A stretch of DNA of 64,000 bases from Sphingomonas sp. GM_Shp_1 (GCF_026540895.1 NZ_JALNUR010000008.1:1-64000), one strand, 5' to 3'; numbered from the stretch's first letter, positions 41,681 through 51,480 are shown. The notes: generated from the sequence alone by a model not told the origin. Program-made: numbers and translations.

Positions 41681-42613
41681 CTACTTCGTCAGCCGGGCAT
41701 AATCCTCTATCTGCCTGACAAACCAGCCGATCATCGGATCACGCCGCCTATGGGCCGCGCATTGCACGACGATGGTCGCCGCGGGCCTGTCGAAGGGGGC
41801 GGAGACGACCTTCACCGGCAGGATCGAAGCGTAATGCTGGAAAAGCCACACGCTTCCCGTCGCGATCAGGTCACTGCCGATAACGATCGTCGGGAAGGCG
41901 GCTTGGGACGAAGTGCGCATCACGATATGGCGGGATCGGAGCAGATCCGATGCGTGGGGATCACCCGCGAACATCGACAACCGCTCGTCGCGCGCCGTGA
42001 CATGGCGGGCGCTGCGATAGGTTTCCTCGTCGATGTCGTAACGGTCCTTGAGGCGGGAATGCCCCGTCCAGACCATGCAGGACATGTAGTCCGCGACGAT
42101 TGGCACCTGCTCCAGCTCGGGGAGGGCGGCGTCGACCGGCAACACCAGCAGATCGGCCCCCTGATCGAGTGCGCGCCGCGGATCGACGGCATCCAGCGGA
42201 ATGACGTTCACGGTCAGCCTGGGCGCGGCGTCGACCAGCAGTCGCTGCACCGTGCCGAGCAGTATCTGCTCGATGGCATCCGGCGCCGCCACGGTGATCG
42301 TTCCCGGCGAGGTCAGCGGATCGAAGACCAGCGAGAAATTGAAAGTACCATTCACCTCGCGCATGACGCGACGCGCCTCGTCGCGAAGCGCCAGGCCGAG
42401 CGGCGTCAACTGCTTCTCGCCATTGAGATAGGTAACAAGATCATCGTCGAAATGCTCGCGCAAGCGGCGCAGGGCGTGGCTCATCGCCGACTGGCTCAGA
42501 CGCACCCGTCGCCCCGCTTCGGTCAAGGTCGGCGCATGCAGGATCGCGTCCAGCGGGTAGAGTAGGTTCAGGTTGAGCCGGTGGACGGGCAATTCATCGG
42601 CCAAGGCGCGCAA
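41681..42613 (-). CDS. LysR-family transcriptional regulator
   Basis: The 310-residue regulator has an N-terminal winged helix (LYPLDAILHAPTLTEAGRRV, RLSQSAMSHALRRLREHFDD) and a periplasmic-binding-like effector domain (TITVAAPDAIEQILLGTVQR, VIPLDAVDPRRALDQGADLL). The TTG at 42613 is the first start in frame; a later start would cut the helix-turn-helix. The HTH phrasing (LNLLYPLDAIL) is of the NodD-like type. It lies immediately upstream of, and co-oriented with, the receptor operon, and is its most likely regulator. Confidence 0.88.
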   Translation of the reverse strand: MRALADELPVHRLNLNLLYPLDAILHAPTLTEAGRRVRLSQSAMSHALRRLREHFDDDLVTYLNGEKQLTPLGLALRDEARRVMREVNGTFNFSLVFDPLTSPGTITVAAPDAIEQILLGTVQRLLVDAAPRLTVNVIPLDAVDPRRALDQGADLLVLPVDAALPELEQVPIVADYMSCMVWTGHSRLKDRYDIDEETYRSARHVTARDERLSMFAGDPHASDLLRSRHIVMRTSSQAAFPTIVIGSDLIATGSVWLFQHYASILPVKVVSAPFDRPAATIVVQCAAHRRRDPMIGWFVRQIEDYARLTK

Positions 42614-43156
42614 TCCGTTCTATCGGTTGTTGGTCAGTCGCAGGTCACGGTCGGCCCGCCACCATGTTGGCACTTCAGATAGGCAAACGTTCACCAATCT
42701 GGGTGCAGCGGTCAATGGGGCGGGACCGCCTAAGCGAGCCTGCAGAAACCTTTCCATATCGATAAATCGGTTTTGAACGACCGGGCAACAAAGCGTGTTC
42801 GCACCTCTAAGGACGCCCGCCGTTCCGGTGCGTCAGGAGGCATTGGTTGTCGGGCCTGTGGCTGGAAACAGCGCAGATATTTGGCGAGTCGGCTTGTTGC
42901 CGACCACCGACCCTGATCAGAGCGAACCGCAGCGAATGTCGGGATCGGACGCCCACGGGAGGAGGTACGAAGGACCGGCTCTGGTCGGCAGGTGCCGCAA
43001 GCAAGAAGACCCAAAAAGGTCGTCCATAGCGTACTGCCTGCCGCCCGATTTCCGACATTCCTCCAGATGAAGACCAGAGCGTCGGGATAAGCACCCCGTT
43101 GCGATTCTTCTAAAAATCGAAATTGCTCTTCCGGCATGGGGAGCCCCGGTTCACGC
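42614..43156. other. Intergenic region, no gene supported
   Basis: About 540 bases of lower coding quality separate the LysR gene from the sulfatase end. Frames such as 42807-43094 (minus) are short, lack ribosome-binding sites and match nothing. Fragments with GGTCGGCA and CCGACCC motifs look like decayed dispersed-repeat DNA. Confidence 0.35.
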
Positions 43157-44710
43157 TCATGCCGGTTTGCCCGACCGATAAAATCGCGGCGGGAACCCGG
43201 CCTGTGATGGCCCTTTCAAATCGCGGAGTTCATTTCGCTGCCCTGCATCGGCACTTAACGGGATGGCCATGCCGTGGCTTTGCTCGAGCAGGGCGAAGAG
43301 CTTGCCACTCATGCGCGCGGCGAGATCCTCATGACCGGGGCTGGCGACCAGATTGTTCGTCTCGTGCGGGTCTTCAGCCAGATCGTATAGTTCGTCGATG
43401 TCCCAGATGCCGTGGAAGTGCATATATTTGTACCGGTCTTCGCGCAGGGCGTGGACCGTCGGGGTCTGCGGGAAATTCCGCTCCCAATAATATTCGTATA
43501 GCAACTCGCTGCGCCAGGGCGCCTTCGGGTTCCGCACCAAGGGCAGAGCATTGCTCCCCGCCATATCCTCCGGCGCGCGGAGCCCCGCAGCCGCAAGCAA
43601 GGTCGGGGCGATATCGATATTGGCCACCACCTGTTCGACCACGCTGCCCGCCGGAAAAAGCTCCGGGCAGCGCGCCAGCATCGGGATGCGCATCGATTCC
43701 TCATAGGCGGTGCGCTTGTCGATCAGGCCATGCTCACCGAACATGAAACCATTGTCGCCGAGATAGAGGATCAGCGTGTCGTCCAGCTCACCGCGCTGTT
43801 CGAGCAAGTCCATGATCCGCGCCAGCCCCTCGTCCACCGCCAGCAGCGTCTCCATATAGCGCTTGTAATAATCGCCGATGTCGAGCGTGCCGTGATAGGG
43901 ATAGCCGACGCCGTGCCAGCTGTTGCGTTGGTTCTCCACCCACATCGGGCGCCCCGGCGCGTTGGCGGCCATCGACGCGGGATAACGGAATGTCTCCTTG
44001 TCGTAGCGCCCCTTGTGACGCTCGGCGGGAATGAACTCCGAATGCACCGCCTTGTGCGCGAGGTGCATCATCCACGGCTTGCCCGCCGGGCGCTTGCCGA
44101 TCCAGTCGAGCGCGTAATCGGTCAGTTCGTCGGTGATATAGCCCTTTTGAGGCACACGGCGGCCATCGACGTTGAGGCCGTCGGCGCTGGGCAGGTAGCT
44201 CCCCTGCCCCTTGAAGCTGACCCAATGGTCGAAGCCGGGCTGCGGCGCGTCGCCCTCGTCGCCCATATGCCATTTGCCGATGAATGCGGTGTCGTACCCG
44301 GCGGCCTGAAGATATTCGGGATAGAAGACCAGACCCGGCGGGATCGGGTGGTTGTTGTCGACCACCTTGTGCTGATGCGCATAGAGCCCGGTGAAGATCG
44401 ACGCGCGGCTCGGCGAACAGAGCGCGGTGGTGACGAAGGCATTGCGAAAATGCGTCCCCTCGCGCGCCAGCCGGTCCAGGGTCGGCGTGTCGCCGAAATC
44501 CTGCGCCTTCATGAAGCCCATCGCGTCGTAGCGATGATCGTCGGTCAGCACGACCAGGATGTTGCGGGGCCTCACCCCCGGCAGACGCGGCAGGCGGCGT
44601 GAGCGGCGCGGTGCGGGCACCTCCCCCGCCCCCGCCGCCATCGAATAGAGGCCGAACGCGCCGCCGGTCCCGGCGAGCAGCACGCCACGCCGCGTCGTAT
44701 CGCCGGTCAT
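43157..44710 (-). CDS. Arylsulfatase-type sulfatase, Tat-exported
   Basis: The 517-residue type I sulfatase hydrolyses sulfate esters. The N-terminus TTRRGVLLAGTGGAFGLY is a twin-arginine signal, so it is exported folded to the periplasm. Metal site residues LTDDHRYD (Asp57, Asp58) and the formylglycine motif CSPSR (Cys98 to Arg102) are intact; Cys98 must be oxidised by a maturase not seen in this window. Further motifs: YDTAFIGKWHMGD and LYLGDNGFMFGEHGL. It overlaps the TonB receptor gene by one base (TGATG) as the last gene of that unit, so it probably acts on the ligand after outer-membrane uptake. Confidence 0.93.
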   Translation of the reverse strand: MTGDTTRRGVLLAGTGGAFGLYSMAAGAGEVPAPRRSRRLPRLPGVRPRNILVVLTDDHRYDAMGFMKAQDFGDTPTLDRLAREGTHFRNAFVTTALCSPSRASIFTGLYAHQHKVVDNNHPIPPGLVFYPEYLQAAGYDTAFIGKWHMGDEGDAPQPGFDHWVSFKGQGSYLPSADGLNVDGRRVPQKGYITDELTDYALDWIGKRPAGKPWMMHLAHKAVHSEFIPAERHKGRYDKETFRYPASMAANAPGRPMWVENQRNSWHGVGYPYHGTLDIGDYYKRYMETLLAVDEGLARIMDLLEQRGELDDTLILYLGDNGFMFGEHGLIDKRTAYEESMRIPMLARCPELFPAGSVVEQVVANIDIAPTLLAAAGLRAPEDMAGSNALPLVRNPKAPWRSELLYEYYWERNFPQTPTVHALREDRYKYMHFHGIWDIDELYDLAEDPHETNNLVASPGHEDLAARMSGKLFALLEQSHGMAIPLSADAGQRNELRDLKGPSQAGFPPRFYRSGKPA

Positions 44711-47007
44711 CAGAAATCCTTCCTCAGCAGCAATCCCGCATAGCGCCGGTCATCGCGCGGTACGAAGCGAACCGTGCCACCGAACGTGCCGTTGCTCAAG
44801 AAACTGGCATAGGGGGTGTTGGCGATGTTCTTCACATAGGCCCGCAATTGCCAGCCATCGCCGGGGCGGATCAGCGCGACGCTGGCGTTCCAGATAGCAT
44901 AGGCGGGCTGGACGGTATTGGGCGTCTCGGCCAGCGAATATTGCACCTTGCTGCTGAAGGTGACGTCGCTCTGAATCTCCATCGACAGCGTGTCCGACAG
45001 GGCGAAGCGATAGGCCGCATTCTCGTACAGCCGGACCCGCGGTGCGAAAGGCAGCGGCTGCCCGTTGATGTTGCAACTGACCGGCGCTCCGACCGGGCAG
45101 TTGAAGTTGCGGACGGTGGCATCGGTGAACGCGCCCGACAGATCGACGGTAAAGCCCCTGACCGGACGCAGCGTCACGTCCGCCTCGACCCCGCGTGACC
45201 GTACCGAGCCCGCATTGATCAACCGCGTGACCGGCGCGCCGCCGACCGAGTCGGTGAAATTCGCCTGATAGCCGTCGAAATCGGTGGTATAGACCGCCAG
45301 CGCGTAGCTGAGCGCACGATCGGCGGTGCTGCCCTTGATCCCGGCTTCATAGGAGTTGGACGTCTCGGGGTTCAGCGGCACTTCGTCGAGCAGCGTCGTC
45401 GCGTTGAGCGAACGCATGTTGAAATAGACGTTGTAGGCTGGGCCCTTATAGCCGCGCGAATAGGTGAAATAGGTCTGTGCGTGGTCGCCCAGATCGAGCT
45501 GGAGGCCCAGGCGATAGCTGTCGCCGCGTGCGTCGGTGCTGCCCGTCGCGTTATGATAGGCACGGATGCCGGGCCGGTCGAGCGAGGACGCACCGCTGTT
45601 CGTCGGGTCGTTGGTCGATGTCCGGACATGATAGAAGTCGAGCGTGTCCCAGGTCGAGCGATAGCCCGCTATCCCACGGAAACGCTGGGTGAAGTTGATG
45701 TTCGCCTCGCCGAACAGGGCATAATTGTGGTTGGTGATGCCGTAGTTGGCGACGCCCGTGGTGCTGATCCGCGTCGTGCCCGACAGGGTGGTCAGCGCCC
45801 GCTGATAGCGCTCGTCGGTACGCGCGCGCAGATAATAGGCGCCCAGGACATAGTCGATGAAACCGCCCTTGGGGGACGTCAGCCGCAGTTCCTGCGAGAA
45901 TTGACGGCTATTGACGGTGCCGTCGTCCGCCCCCGAAGGAAAGGCCGCCGTCAACTGGGCGAGCCCGTCATAATCCTGCCGCTGATGGTTCAGCCATTGC
46001 CGCCACGCGGTGATCGAGGTGACGTGATAGTCGCCCAGCGCCAGTTCGCCGGTCAGCGAGCCGCCGTAATTCTCGTCACGGACATTGGTGTCGATGTCGG
46101 TGGCCAGCCGCCGGTTGGACGGCGACGCCACGATCCCCTGCCCCGCCAAGGCGGCCGCCAGGTTCGCGGAATCGGTGATGGCGTTTGTCGGATAGGCGAT
46201 CTGCCGGGTCGAGCTGTAGACGGCCGTCACCGTCTCGCGCGTGTTCAGATAGTCACCGATGGCGGTGATCTTCAGCGCGTCGAACGGCGTCACCACCAGC
46301 TTGCCGCGCGCGCCGTAGCGGCGCGAGCCGTTGGCATCGTGGCCCGTCGCAACGTTGCGAAGATTGCCGTCGAAATCGCTGTAAAGGCCGCCGATCAGCG
46401 CCTGCACCTTGCCGGGCACGATCGCGCCCGACACGCCCGCCTTGATGCGATACTCCCGATCGGTCGTCGCCCCCGCCTCGCCAAAGGCATGGAATTCGTC
46501 GGTCGGGTTGCGCGTGACGATGTTGACCACGCCCGCCGACGCATTCTTGCCGAACAGCGTCCCCTGCGGCCCGCGCAGCACTTCGATCCGCTCAACCTCG
46601 CCTAGGTCGAGCGTCGACTGGCCCGGCCGGGTCAGCACCACGCCGTCGAGCACGGTCGACACCGAAGGCTCGACGCCGGGCGAGGTCGTGATCGTGCCGA
46701 TGCCGCGGATGAAGACGGTGCGGTCCTTGTTCGACGCGCCGCTGCGGAAGCCTACCGAGGGGATGGAGGCGGCGATCCGTTCCAGATTGTTGAGCTGCCG
46801 CTCCGCCAGCGTGCCGCCCTCCAGTGCGGTGATCGCGATCGGCACCTGTTGCAGCGTTTCGTTGCGATAGCGGGCGGTGACGACCACTTCGCCATCGGCA
46901 GGCTTGCCGTCGGTCCTGGATGCGGATGCATCCTGCGCGGCGGCGGAGGTGGCGAGTAGCGTAAGAGCGGTGCCGACGAGCAGCACGGACAGGCGTCGAT
47001 CGATCAT
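44710..47007 (-). CDS. TonB-dependent receptor of the sulfatase locus
   Basis: The 765-residue receptor has a signal peptide (RRLSVLLVGTALTLLATSAA), a TonB-box-like EVVVTARYRNE, a plug with VPIAITALEGGTLAERQLNN, FIRGIGTITTSPGVEPSVST and RIEVLRGPQGTLFGKNASAG, and a barrel ending LLLRKDF. This plug type (VPIAITALxG) is common in sphingomonad receptors for organic and sulfated compounds. The start at 47007 follows AAAGGGG; the frame to 47046 has no site. It sits between the MFS permease and the sulfatase, all leftward. Confidence 0.92.
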   Translation of the reverse strand: MIDRRLSVLLVGTALTLLATSAAAQDASASRTDGKPADGEVVVTARYRNETLQQVPIAITALEGGTLAERQLNNLERIAASIPSVGFRSGASNKDRTVFIRGIGTITTSPGVEPSVSTVLDGVVLTRPGQSTLDLGEVERIEVLRGPQGTLFGKNASAGVVNIVTRNPTDEFHAFGEAGATTDREYRIKAGVSGAIVPGKVQALIGGLYSDFDGNLRNVATGHDANGSRRYGARGKLVVTPFDALKITAIGDYLNTRETVTAVYSSTRQIAYPTNAITDSANLAAALAGQGIVASPSNRRLATDIDTNVRDENYGGSLTGELALGDYHVTSITAWRQWLNHQRQDYDGLAQLTAAFPSGADDGTVNSRQFSQELRLTSPKGGFIDYVLGAYYLRARTDERYQRALTTLSGTTRISTTGVANYGITNHNYALFGEANINFTQRFRGIAGYRSTWDTLDFYHVRTSTNDPTNSGASSLDRPGIRAYHNATGSTDARGDSYRLGLQLDLGDHAQTYFTYSRGYKGPAYNVYFNMRSLNATTLLDEVPLNPETSNSYEAGIKGSTADRALSYALAVYTTDFDGYQANFTDSVGGAPVTRLINAGSVRSRGVEADVTLRPVRGFTVDLSGAFTDATVRNFNCPVGAPVSCNINGQPLPFAPRVRLYENAAYRFALSDTLSMEIQSDVTFSSKVQYSLAETPNTVQPAYAIWNASVALIRPGDGWQLRAYVKNIANTPYASFLSNGTFGGTVRFVPRDDRRYAGLLLRKDF

Positions 47008-47094
47008 CTGTTCCCCTTTCAGATCGATGCGGAAGCTAATGCCCACTGAACGACTGGGAAATAAAGAAGCAATTCGCCCGTCAGCAGCGGGGCT

Positions 47095-48327
47095 TTAGCG
47101 CTCGGCCTCGATCGGGGTCAGCCGGGGCAGAAGCAGATGCACCCAGCCCAGCGCGGCCAGATAGGCCGTTCCGGCGAACAGCAGCAGCGGCAGATAGCCG
47201 AGCCCCGCGGCCAGGGTCAGCCCGGCGATCTTGGCGATCGCCACGCCCCCCATATTGCCGCAAAAGGAACCGAACGACGTCACCCGGCCGACCCGGTGCT
47301 GGGGCACGATATCGGCGATCATCGCGAAGATGTTGGTGGAAAAGGCCTGATGCCCGGCCAGCGCCAAGGCCATCAGCGATACCGCGACCAGATAGCTATG
47401 CGTCAGCAGCGCCAGCGGGATCGGCACGACGGCCAGTGCGGCGGCCAGCAGCACGATCTTGCGCACCGCATTGACCGACCAACCCCGTCCGAGCAGCCGC
47501 GTCGGCACCAGCCCGCCGACCAGCGATCCGACAGCCGCTCCACCATAGGCCAGCGCCAGCGGTACGCCGAGCGCGACGCCGGACAGACCGAATTGCCGGT
47601 GGAAGAAGTCGGGAAGCCAGAACAGCAACAGCCACCAGGTCGCATCGGACAGCAGCTTGGCGCCCGCGACCGCCCAAGTGCGCCGATCGCGCAACAGCGA
47701 TGCGTCGGGCAGCGGCTTGGCCGCATCGGCGACCCGGGGCGCGGCGAAGACGATCCCGCGTGCGGCGACGAGCCAGGTCGCCGCCCAGACCAAACCCACC
47801 AGTCCGACCGCGATGAAGGTCCCCCGCCAACCGAACGACAGCCCCATGACCGGAATGGCCAGCGGCGCCAGGATCGCCCCCAGGCTATTGGCGGCATTGC
47901 CCGCCCCGAACCCGGCAGAGCGCCAGCGCGGCGGCAGGACGGCAGCGACCGTCTTGATCCCGGTGGGCGTTCCCATCGACTCGGTCGCGCCCAGGGCGAC
48001 CCGCACCGCGATGAACGCGCCCATCGACCGCGCCCAGCCGTGCAGCAAGGCCGCGATGCTCCATGCCGCGACCCCGATCGGGTTGGCCCAGCGCACGCCC
48101 AGCCGGTCGACGATCCAGCCGCTGAACAGGAACCCCACCGCCGCCCCGCCCTGGAACCAGGCGGCCAGCGTGCCGTAATCGTCGTCGCTCCAACCGAGAT
48201 CGGCCGCGATCACCGGCTTGAGCACCGCGATCACCTGTCGGTCGACCAGGTTGAGCACACCCGCCGTGATGACCAACGCAAATAACAGCCCGCGATGGCG
48301 CGCGCTCAATTCCCCGACATGTCTCAT
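47095..48327 (-). CDS. MFS transporter (hexuronate/organic-anion type)
   Basis: The 410-residue inner-membrane permease has twelve hydrophobic segments. Helix 1 LVDRQVIAVLKPVIAADLGW and ATESMGTPTGIKTVAAVLPP are characteristic of the ExuT/ACS-like group that carries sugar acids and similar anions by proton symport. It begins 66 bases from the monooxygenase stop and is followed 87 bases later by the TonB receptor. A negatively charged sugar derivative, for example a sulfonated or sulfated sugar, fits both the family and the context. Confidence 0.9.
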   Translation of the reverse strand: MRHVGELSARHRGLLFALVITAGVLNLVDRQVIAVLKPVIAADLGWSDDDYGTLAAWFQGGAAVGFLFSGWIVDRLGVRWANPIGVAAWSIAALLHGWARSMGAFIAVRVALGATESMGTPTGIKTVAAVLPPRWRSAGFGAGNAANSLGAILAPLAIPVMGLSFGWRGTFIAVGLVGLVWAATWLVAARGIVFAAPRVADAAKPLPDASLLRDRRTWAVAGAKLLSDATWWLLLFWLPDFFHRQFGLSGVALGVPLALAYGGAAVGSLVGGLVPTRLLGRGWSVNAVRKIVLLAAALAVVPIPLALLTHSYLVAVSLMALALAGHQAFSTNIFAMIADIVPQHRVGRVTSFGSFCGNMGGVAIAKIAGLTLAAGLGYLPLLLFAGTAYLAALGWVHLLLPRLTPIEAER

Positions 48328-48393
48328 GCGCGTATCATGGCGAGGCGCCGGGCAGGGCGACGAGACAGTTTCTCTATCGCACCGCCAAGCCGG

Positions 48394-49464
48394 TCAAAGC
48401 ATCAGGGGCGCGTGATCGATCCGGGGCAGGACGTGGCGCGCGAACAGGTCGGCCTCCGCCGCATGCGGGTAGCCCGACAGGATGAACGCATCGATCCCCG
48501 CTTCGCGATACGCCAGCAGCTTGGCAAGAACCTGATCGGGGTCGCCGACGATCGCCGCGCCGCAGCCCGAGCGTGCCCGCCCGATACCGGTCCAGAGATT
48601 GGCCTCGACATAGCCGTCATCGCTGCCCTCGCGCAGTTCGGCCTGCCGCCGGACGCCGGCCGATTGCGAATCGAGCGAACGCGAGCGGATCGCCGCGCCG
48701 GTCGCATCGTCCAGCTTGGACAGCAGCCGGTCGGCGGCGGCACGTGCCTCCGCCTCGGTCTCGCGAACGACGACATGGACGCGGTAGCCGAAGCGCAAGC
48801 TCCGGCCACGCCGGGCGGCCCGCGCGCGCAGGTCGGCGACGATGCCGCGCACACCCTCCATCGTGTCGGGCCACATCAGATAGACGTCCGCGCCCTCGGC
48901 CGCCGCCTCGCGCGCGGCCTCCGACAGACCGCCGAAATAGAAGGGCGGACAGCGCCCGGCGACGGTCGTCACGCGCGGCGGATCGAGCTTCAGCTTCCAG
49001 AAGTCGCCGTCATGATCGAGCGGCTTTCCGTCCAGCAGCGTACGCAGGATATGCATCGCCTCGACGGTGCGCGCATAGCGGGGGGCGCTGTCCAGTGCCT
49101 CGCCGGGCAGATCGCTGGAGATGATGTTGACGGTCAGCCGCCCGCCCAGCATCCGGTCGATCGTCGCGATCTGGCGCGCAAGCTGCGGCGGCCAGCTTTC
49201 GCCGATCCGCACCGCCATCAGCAACCGCATCCGTTTCAACAGCGGCGCGATCCCGGCGGCGAAGGCGGTCGTGTCGATCCCCAACGCATAGCCCGAGGGC
49301 AGCAGGCAATTGTCGTAGCCTGCCGTTTCCGCCTGCAACACGATGTCGCGGCAATGCTCCCAACTGGAGCGCAGGGCCGGGTCGGGAACGCCCAGAAACT
49401 CGTAATCATCGTCGCACAGCGCCGAGAACCAGCTGATCTCGCAAGGGCCACGGGTTTCGATCAT
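48394..49464 (-). CDS. SsuD-like flavin-dependent monooxygenase (LLM class)
   Basis: The 356-residue luciferase-like monooxygenase uses FMNH2 and oxygen to cleave C-S bonds in sulfonates. SsuD-group features: YDNCLLPSGYALGIDTTAFA near the N-terminus, RLTVNIISSDLPGEA, and the C-terminal VGDPDQVLAKLLAYREAGID plus FILSGYPHAAEADL. The start overlaps the aldo/keto reductase stop by 4 bases (ATGA), so the two enzymes are coupled. In sulfo-SMO pathways, SmoC (SsuD-like) removes sulfite from sulfoquinovose and an AKR (SmoB) reduces the 6-oxo-glucose formed; this pair looks like that. No flavin reductase is encoded nearby. Confidence 0.88.
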   Translation of the reverse strand: MIETRGPCEISWFSALCDDDYEFLGVPDPALRSSWEHCRDIVLQAETAGYDNCLLPSGYALGIDTTAFAAGIAPLLKRMRLLMAVRIGESWPPQLARQIATIDRMLGGRLTVNIISSDLPGEALDSAPRYARTVEAMHILRTLLDGKPLDHDGDFWKLKLDPPRVTTVAGRCPPFYFGGLSEAAREAAAEGADVYLMWPDTMEGVRGIVADLRARAARRGRSLRFGYRVHVVVRETEAEARAAADRLLSKLDDATGAAIRSRSLDSQSAGVRRQAELREGSDDGYVEANLWTGIGRARSGCGAAIVGDPDQVLAKLLAYREAGIDAFILSGYPHAAEADLFARHVLPRIDHAPLML

Positions 49465-50354
49465 GGCAGGCGCTCCCCCATGCCCGCCTGGAGCACGGCA
49501 TACCATTCGGCGCGGGTCCACTCGACGCGGTACACCTCCGCTGCCGCGCGGATGCGGTCGGGATTTTGCGATCCGATGATCGGAATGATCCGCGCCGGAT
49601 GCGCCATCACCCAGGCCAACGCCGCCGTCGCCGCATCGACACCCCAGCGCTGACCTTGCTCCGCCAGCAATGCCTCGGCCGGGTGATCCCCCGCGACCAG
49701 CCGCCCGCCCGCCAGCGGCGACCAGGCGAGCACCGCCATGTCGCGCGCCATCGCCTGATCCAGCGTGCCGTCGAACAGCGGCGCGGAGTGCAGCGCCGAG
49801 AATTCCGGCTGGGTGGTCAGGATCGGCAGGCCAAGGAATGCGGCGAGCGCATCGACCTCGGCCGGGCTGTGATTGGACACGCCGATCCCGGCGACCTTAC
49901 CCGCTTCGACCATGCGGGTCAGCGCGGCGGCGACCTCCTGCGGATGGGTCAGGAAATCGCGGCGATGAATCTGGTACAACTCGACCCGCTCGACACCCAT
50001 GCGCGCGAGCGACGCATCCAGCGCGTGCGTCAGATATGCCGCGCTCGAATCATAGGGAAGGCCCGGCTGGATACCCCCCTTGGTCGCGATCACCATGCGG
50101 GCGCGCAACTCGGGCGCGTCTGCGACCACCCGACCCAGCAGCGCTTCGGACGAGCCGAACCCGCCATCGTCGACGCCGTAGATATCGGCCGTGTCGAACA
50201 GGGTGATCCCGGCATCCAGCGCCGCCTCGACACGGGCCCGTGCCGCCGAGACATCGTCGCCGGTAAAACGCCACATGCCCCAGGCTATTGGGGACACAAG
50301 GATTGCACTCTTGCCGAGTGGCCGTGCTTCGCGGGAAAGGCGGATCGTCGTCAT
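49461..50354 (-). CDS. Aldo/keto reductase
   Basis: The 297-residue NAD(P)H oxidoreductase has a TIM-barrel AKR fold with the tetrad visible: Asp and Tyr in LFDTADIYGVDDG, Lys in VIATKGGIQPG and His in ELYQIHRRDF. Also GKVAGIGVSNHSPAE and cofactor-binding IIGSQNPDRIRAA. It is first in a leftward unit and overlaps the monooxygenase gene by 4 bases. A 6-oxo-sugar reductase role (SmoB-like) is proposed from this pairing. A Gfo/Idh gene starts 31 bases away on the opposite strand, so a shared promoter lies between. Confidence 0.9.
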   Translation of the reverse strand: MTTIRLSREARPLGKSAILVSPIAWGMWRFTGDDVSAARARVEAALDAGITLFDTADIYGVDDGGFGSSEALLGRVVADAPELRARMVIATKGGIQPGLPYDSSAAYLTHALDASLARMGVERVELYQIHRRDFLTHPQEVAAALTRMVEAGKVAGIGVSNHSPAEVDALAAFLGLPILTTQPEFSALHSAPLFDGTLDQAMARDMAVLAWSPLAGGRLVAGDHPAEALLAEQGQRWGVDAATAALAWVMAHPARIIPIIGSQNPDRIRAAAEVYRVEWTRAEWYAVLQAGMGERLP

Positions 50355-50385
50355 CGGGCGTCGGAATGGCATAGGGACACGGGCA

Positions 50386-51480
50386 ATGGTAGCCGCAATT
50401 CGGTACGGGATCGTCGGAACGGGCATGATGGGCGTCGAGCATCTGCACAACATCGCGCTGGTGCCGGGAGCGGAAATCGTGGCGATCGCCGACCCGGTGC
50501 CGCAGTCGCTCGACTGGGCGCGCGACGCGCTGGGGACGGCGGCGGCAGGCGTCACCGCCTATGACAGCGTGGAGGCCTTTGCCCGCGACGCTCGCGTCGA
50601 CGCGGTCGTCATCGCCTCCCCCAACCACACCCATCGCGCGGTCCTGGAGCCGGTGTTCGACATGGATGCAGCGATCCTGTGCGAAAAGCCGCTTGCCACC
50701 ACCATCGCCGATGCCCGTTGGATCGTCGAGTGCGCCGCTGCCCATGGTCGACCGTTCTGGACCGGCATGGAATATCGCTTCATGCCCCCCGCCGCCGCGT
50801 TTATCGAAGCTATCCATGGCGGCCGTATCGGCCGGTTGCGGATGCTGTCGATCCGCGAGCACCGCTTCCCCTTCCTGCCCAAGGTCGGGGACTGGAACCG
50901 CTTCGCGGCCAACACCGGCGGTACGATGGTCGAGAAATGCTGCCATTTCTTCGACCTGATGCGGCTGATCGTCCAGGCCGAGCCGGTGCGCGTCTATTGC
51001 TCGGGGGCGATGGATGTGAACCACCTGGACGAGCGTTATGGCGGTCGTAAGCCCGACATCATCGACAACAGCTTCACCACCATCGACTTCGCCAATGGAG
51101 TCCGTGCCATGCTCGATCTGTCGATGTTCGCCGACGGTGCCGAACATCAGGAGGAAATGAGCGCAACGGGCGACAGCGCCCGCCTCGATGTCCTGATTCC
51201 CCCCGGCGAGATGGTCTATAGCCCACGTGTCGGCTTTGGCGGAGAGAAACGTGTCGAGCGGACCCGCATCGCGATCGACCCAATGGCTCGCGCCGCAGGC
51301 AGCCATGAGGGCGCGACCTATTACCAGCATCTCGCCTTTGCAGACGCGGTGCGCGGCGACGGCCCTGTCCAAGTGTCGGCCAAAGACGGTCTTCGCGCAG
51401 TGGTGATGGGCGTCGCAGCGGAAATCAGCGCCCGCGAACACCGGGTGGTCGAGATTCGTGAGGTCGAGGAAATGCTGTAG
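50386..51480 (+). CDS. Gfo/Idh/MocA-family NAD-dependent protein
   Basis: The 364-residue protein has an N-terminal Rossmann domain (RYGIVGTGMMGVEHLHNIAL; VVIASPNHTHRAVLEPVF; the family EKP as LCEKPLATTIADA) and a C-terminal alpha/beta domain with FAANTGGTMVEKCCHFFDLM and SGAMDVNHLDERYGG. Members oxidise sugars or act as NAD-dependent glycosidases. One recently described branch hydrolyses sulfoquinovosides, which would fit the monooxygenase/reductase pair transcribed divergently 31 bases away. The start at 50386 is the ATG in GCAATGGTAG; an upstream GTG-initiated frame overlaps the divergent AKR gene and is rejected. Confidence 0.88.
   Translation: MVAAIRYGIVGTGMMGVEHLHNIALVPGAEIVAIADPVPQSLDWARDALGTAAAGVTAYDSVEAFARDARVDAVVIASPNHTHRAVLEPVFDMDAAILCEKPLATTIADARWIVECAAAHGRPFWTGMEYRFMPPAAAFIEAIHGGRIGRLRMLSIREHRFPFLPKVGDWNRFAANTGGTMVEKCCHFFDLMRLIVQAEPVRVYCSGAMDVNHLDERYGGRKPDIIDNSFTTIDFANGVRAMLDLSMFADGAEHQEEMSATGDSARLDVLIPPGEMVYSPRVGFGGEKRVERTRIAIDPMARAAGSHEGATYYQHLAFADAVRGDGPVQVSAKDGLRAVVMGVAAEISAREHRVVEIREVEEML

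Noticed and set aside
39067..42613. Lasso-peptide isopeptidase (AtxE) uptake cluster
   Set aside because: No isopeptidase, FecI or FecR gene and no GntR regulator next to this receptor; the protease here is TldD/E.
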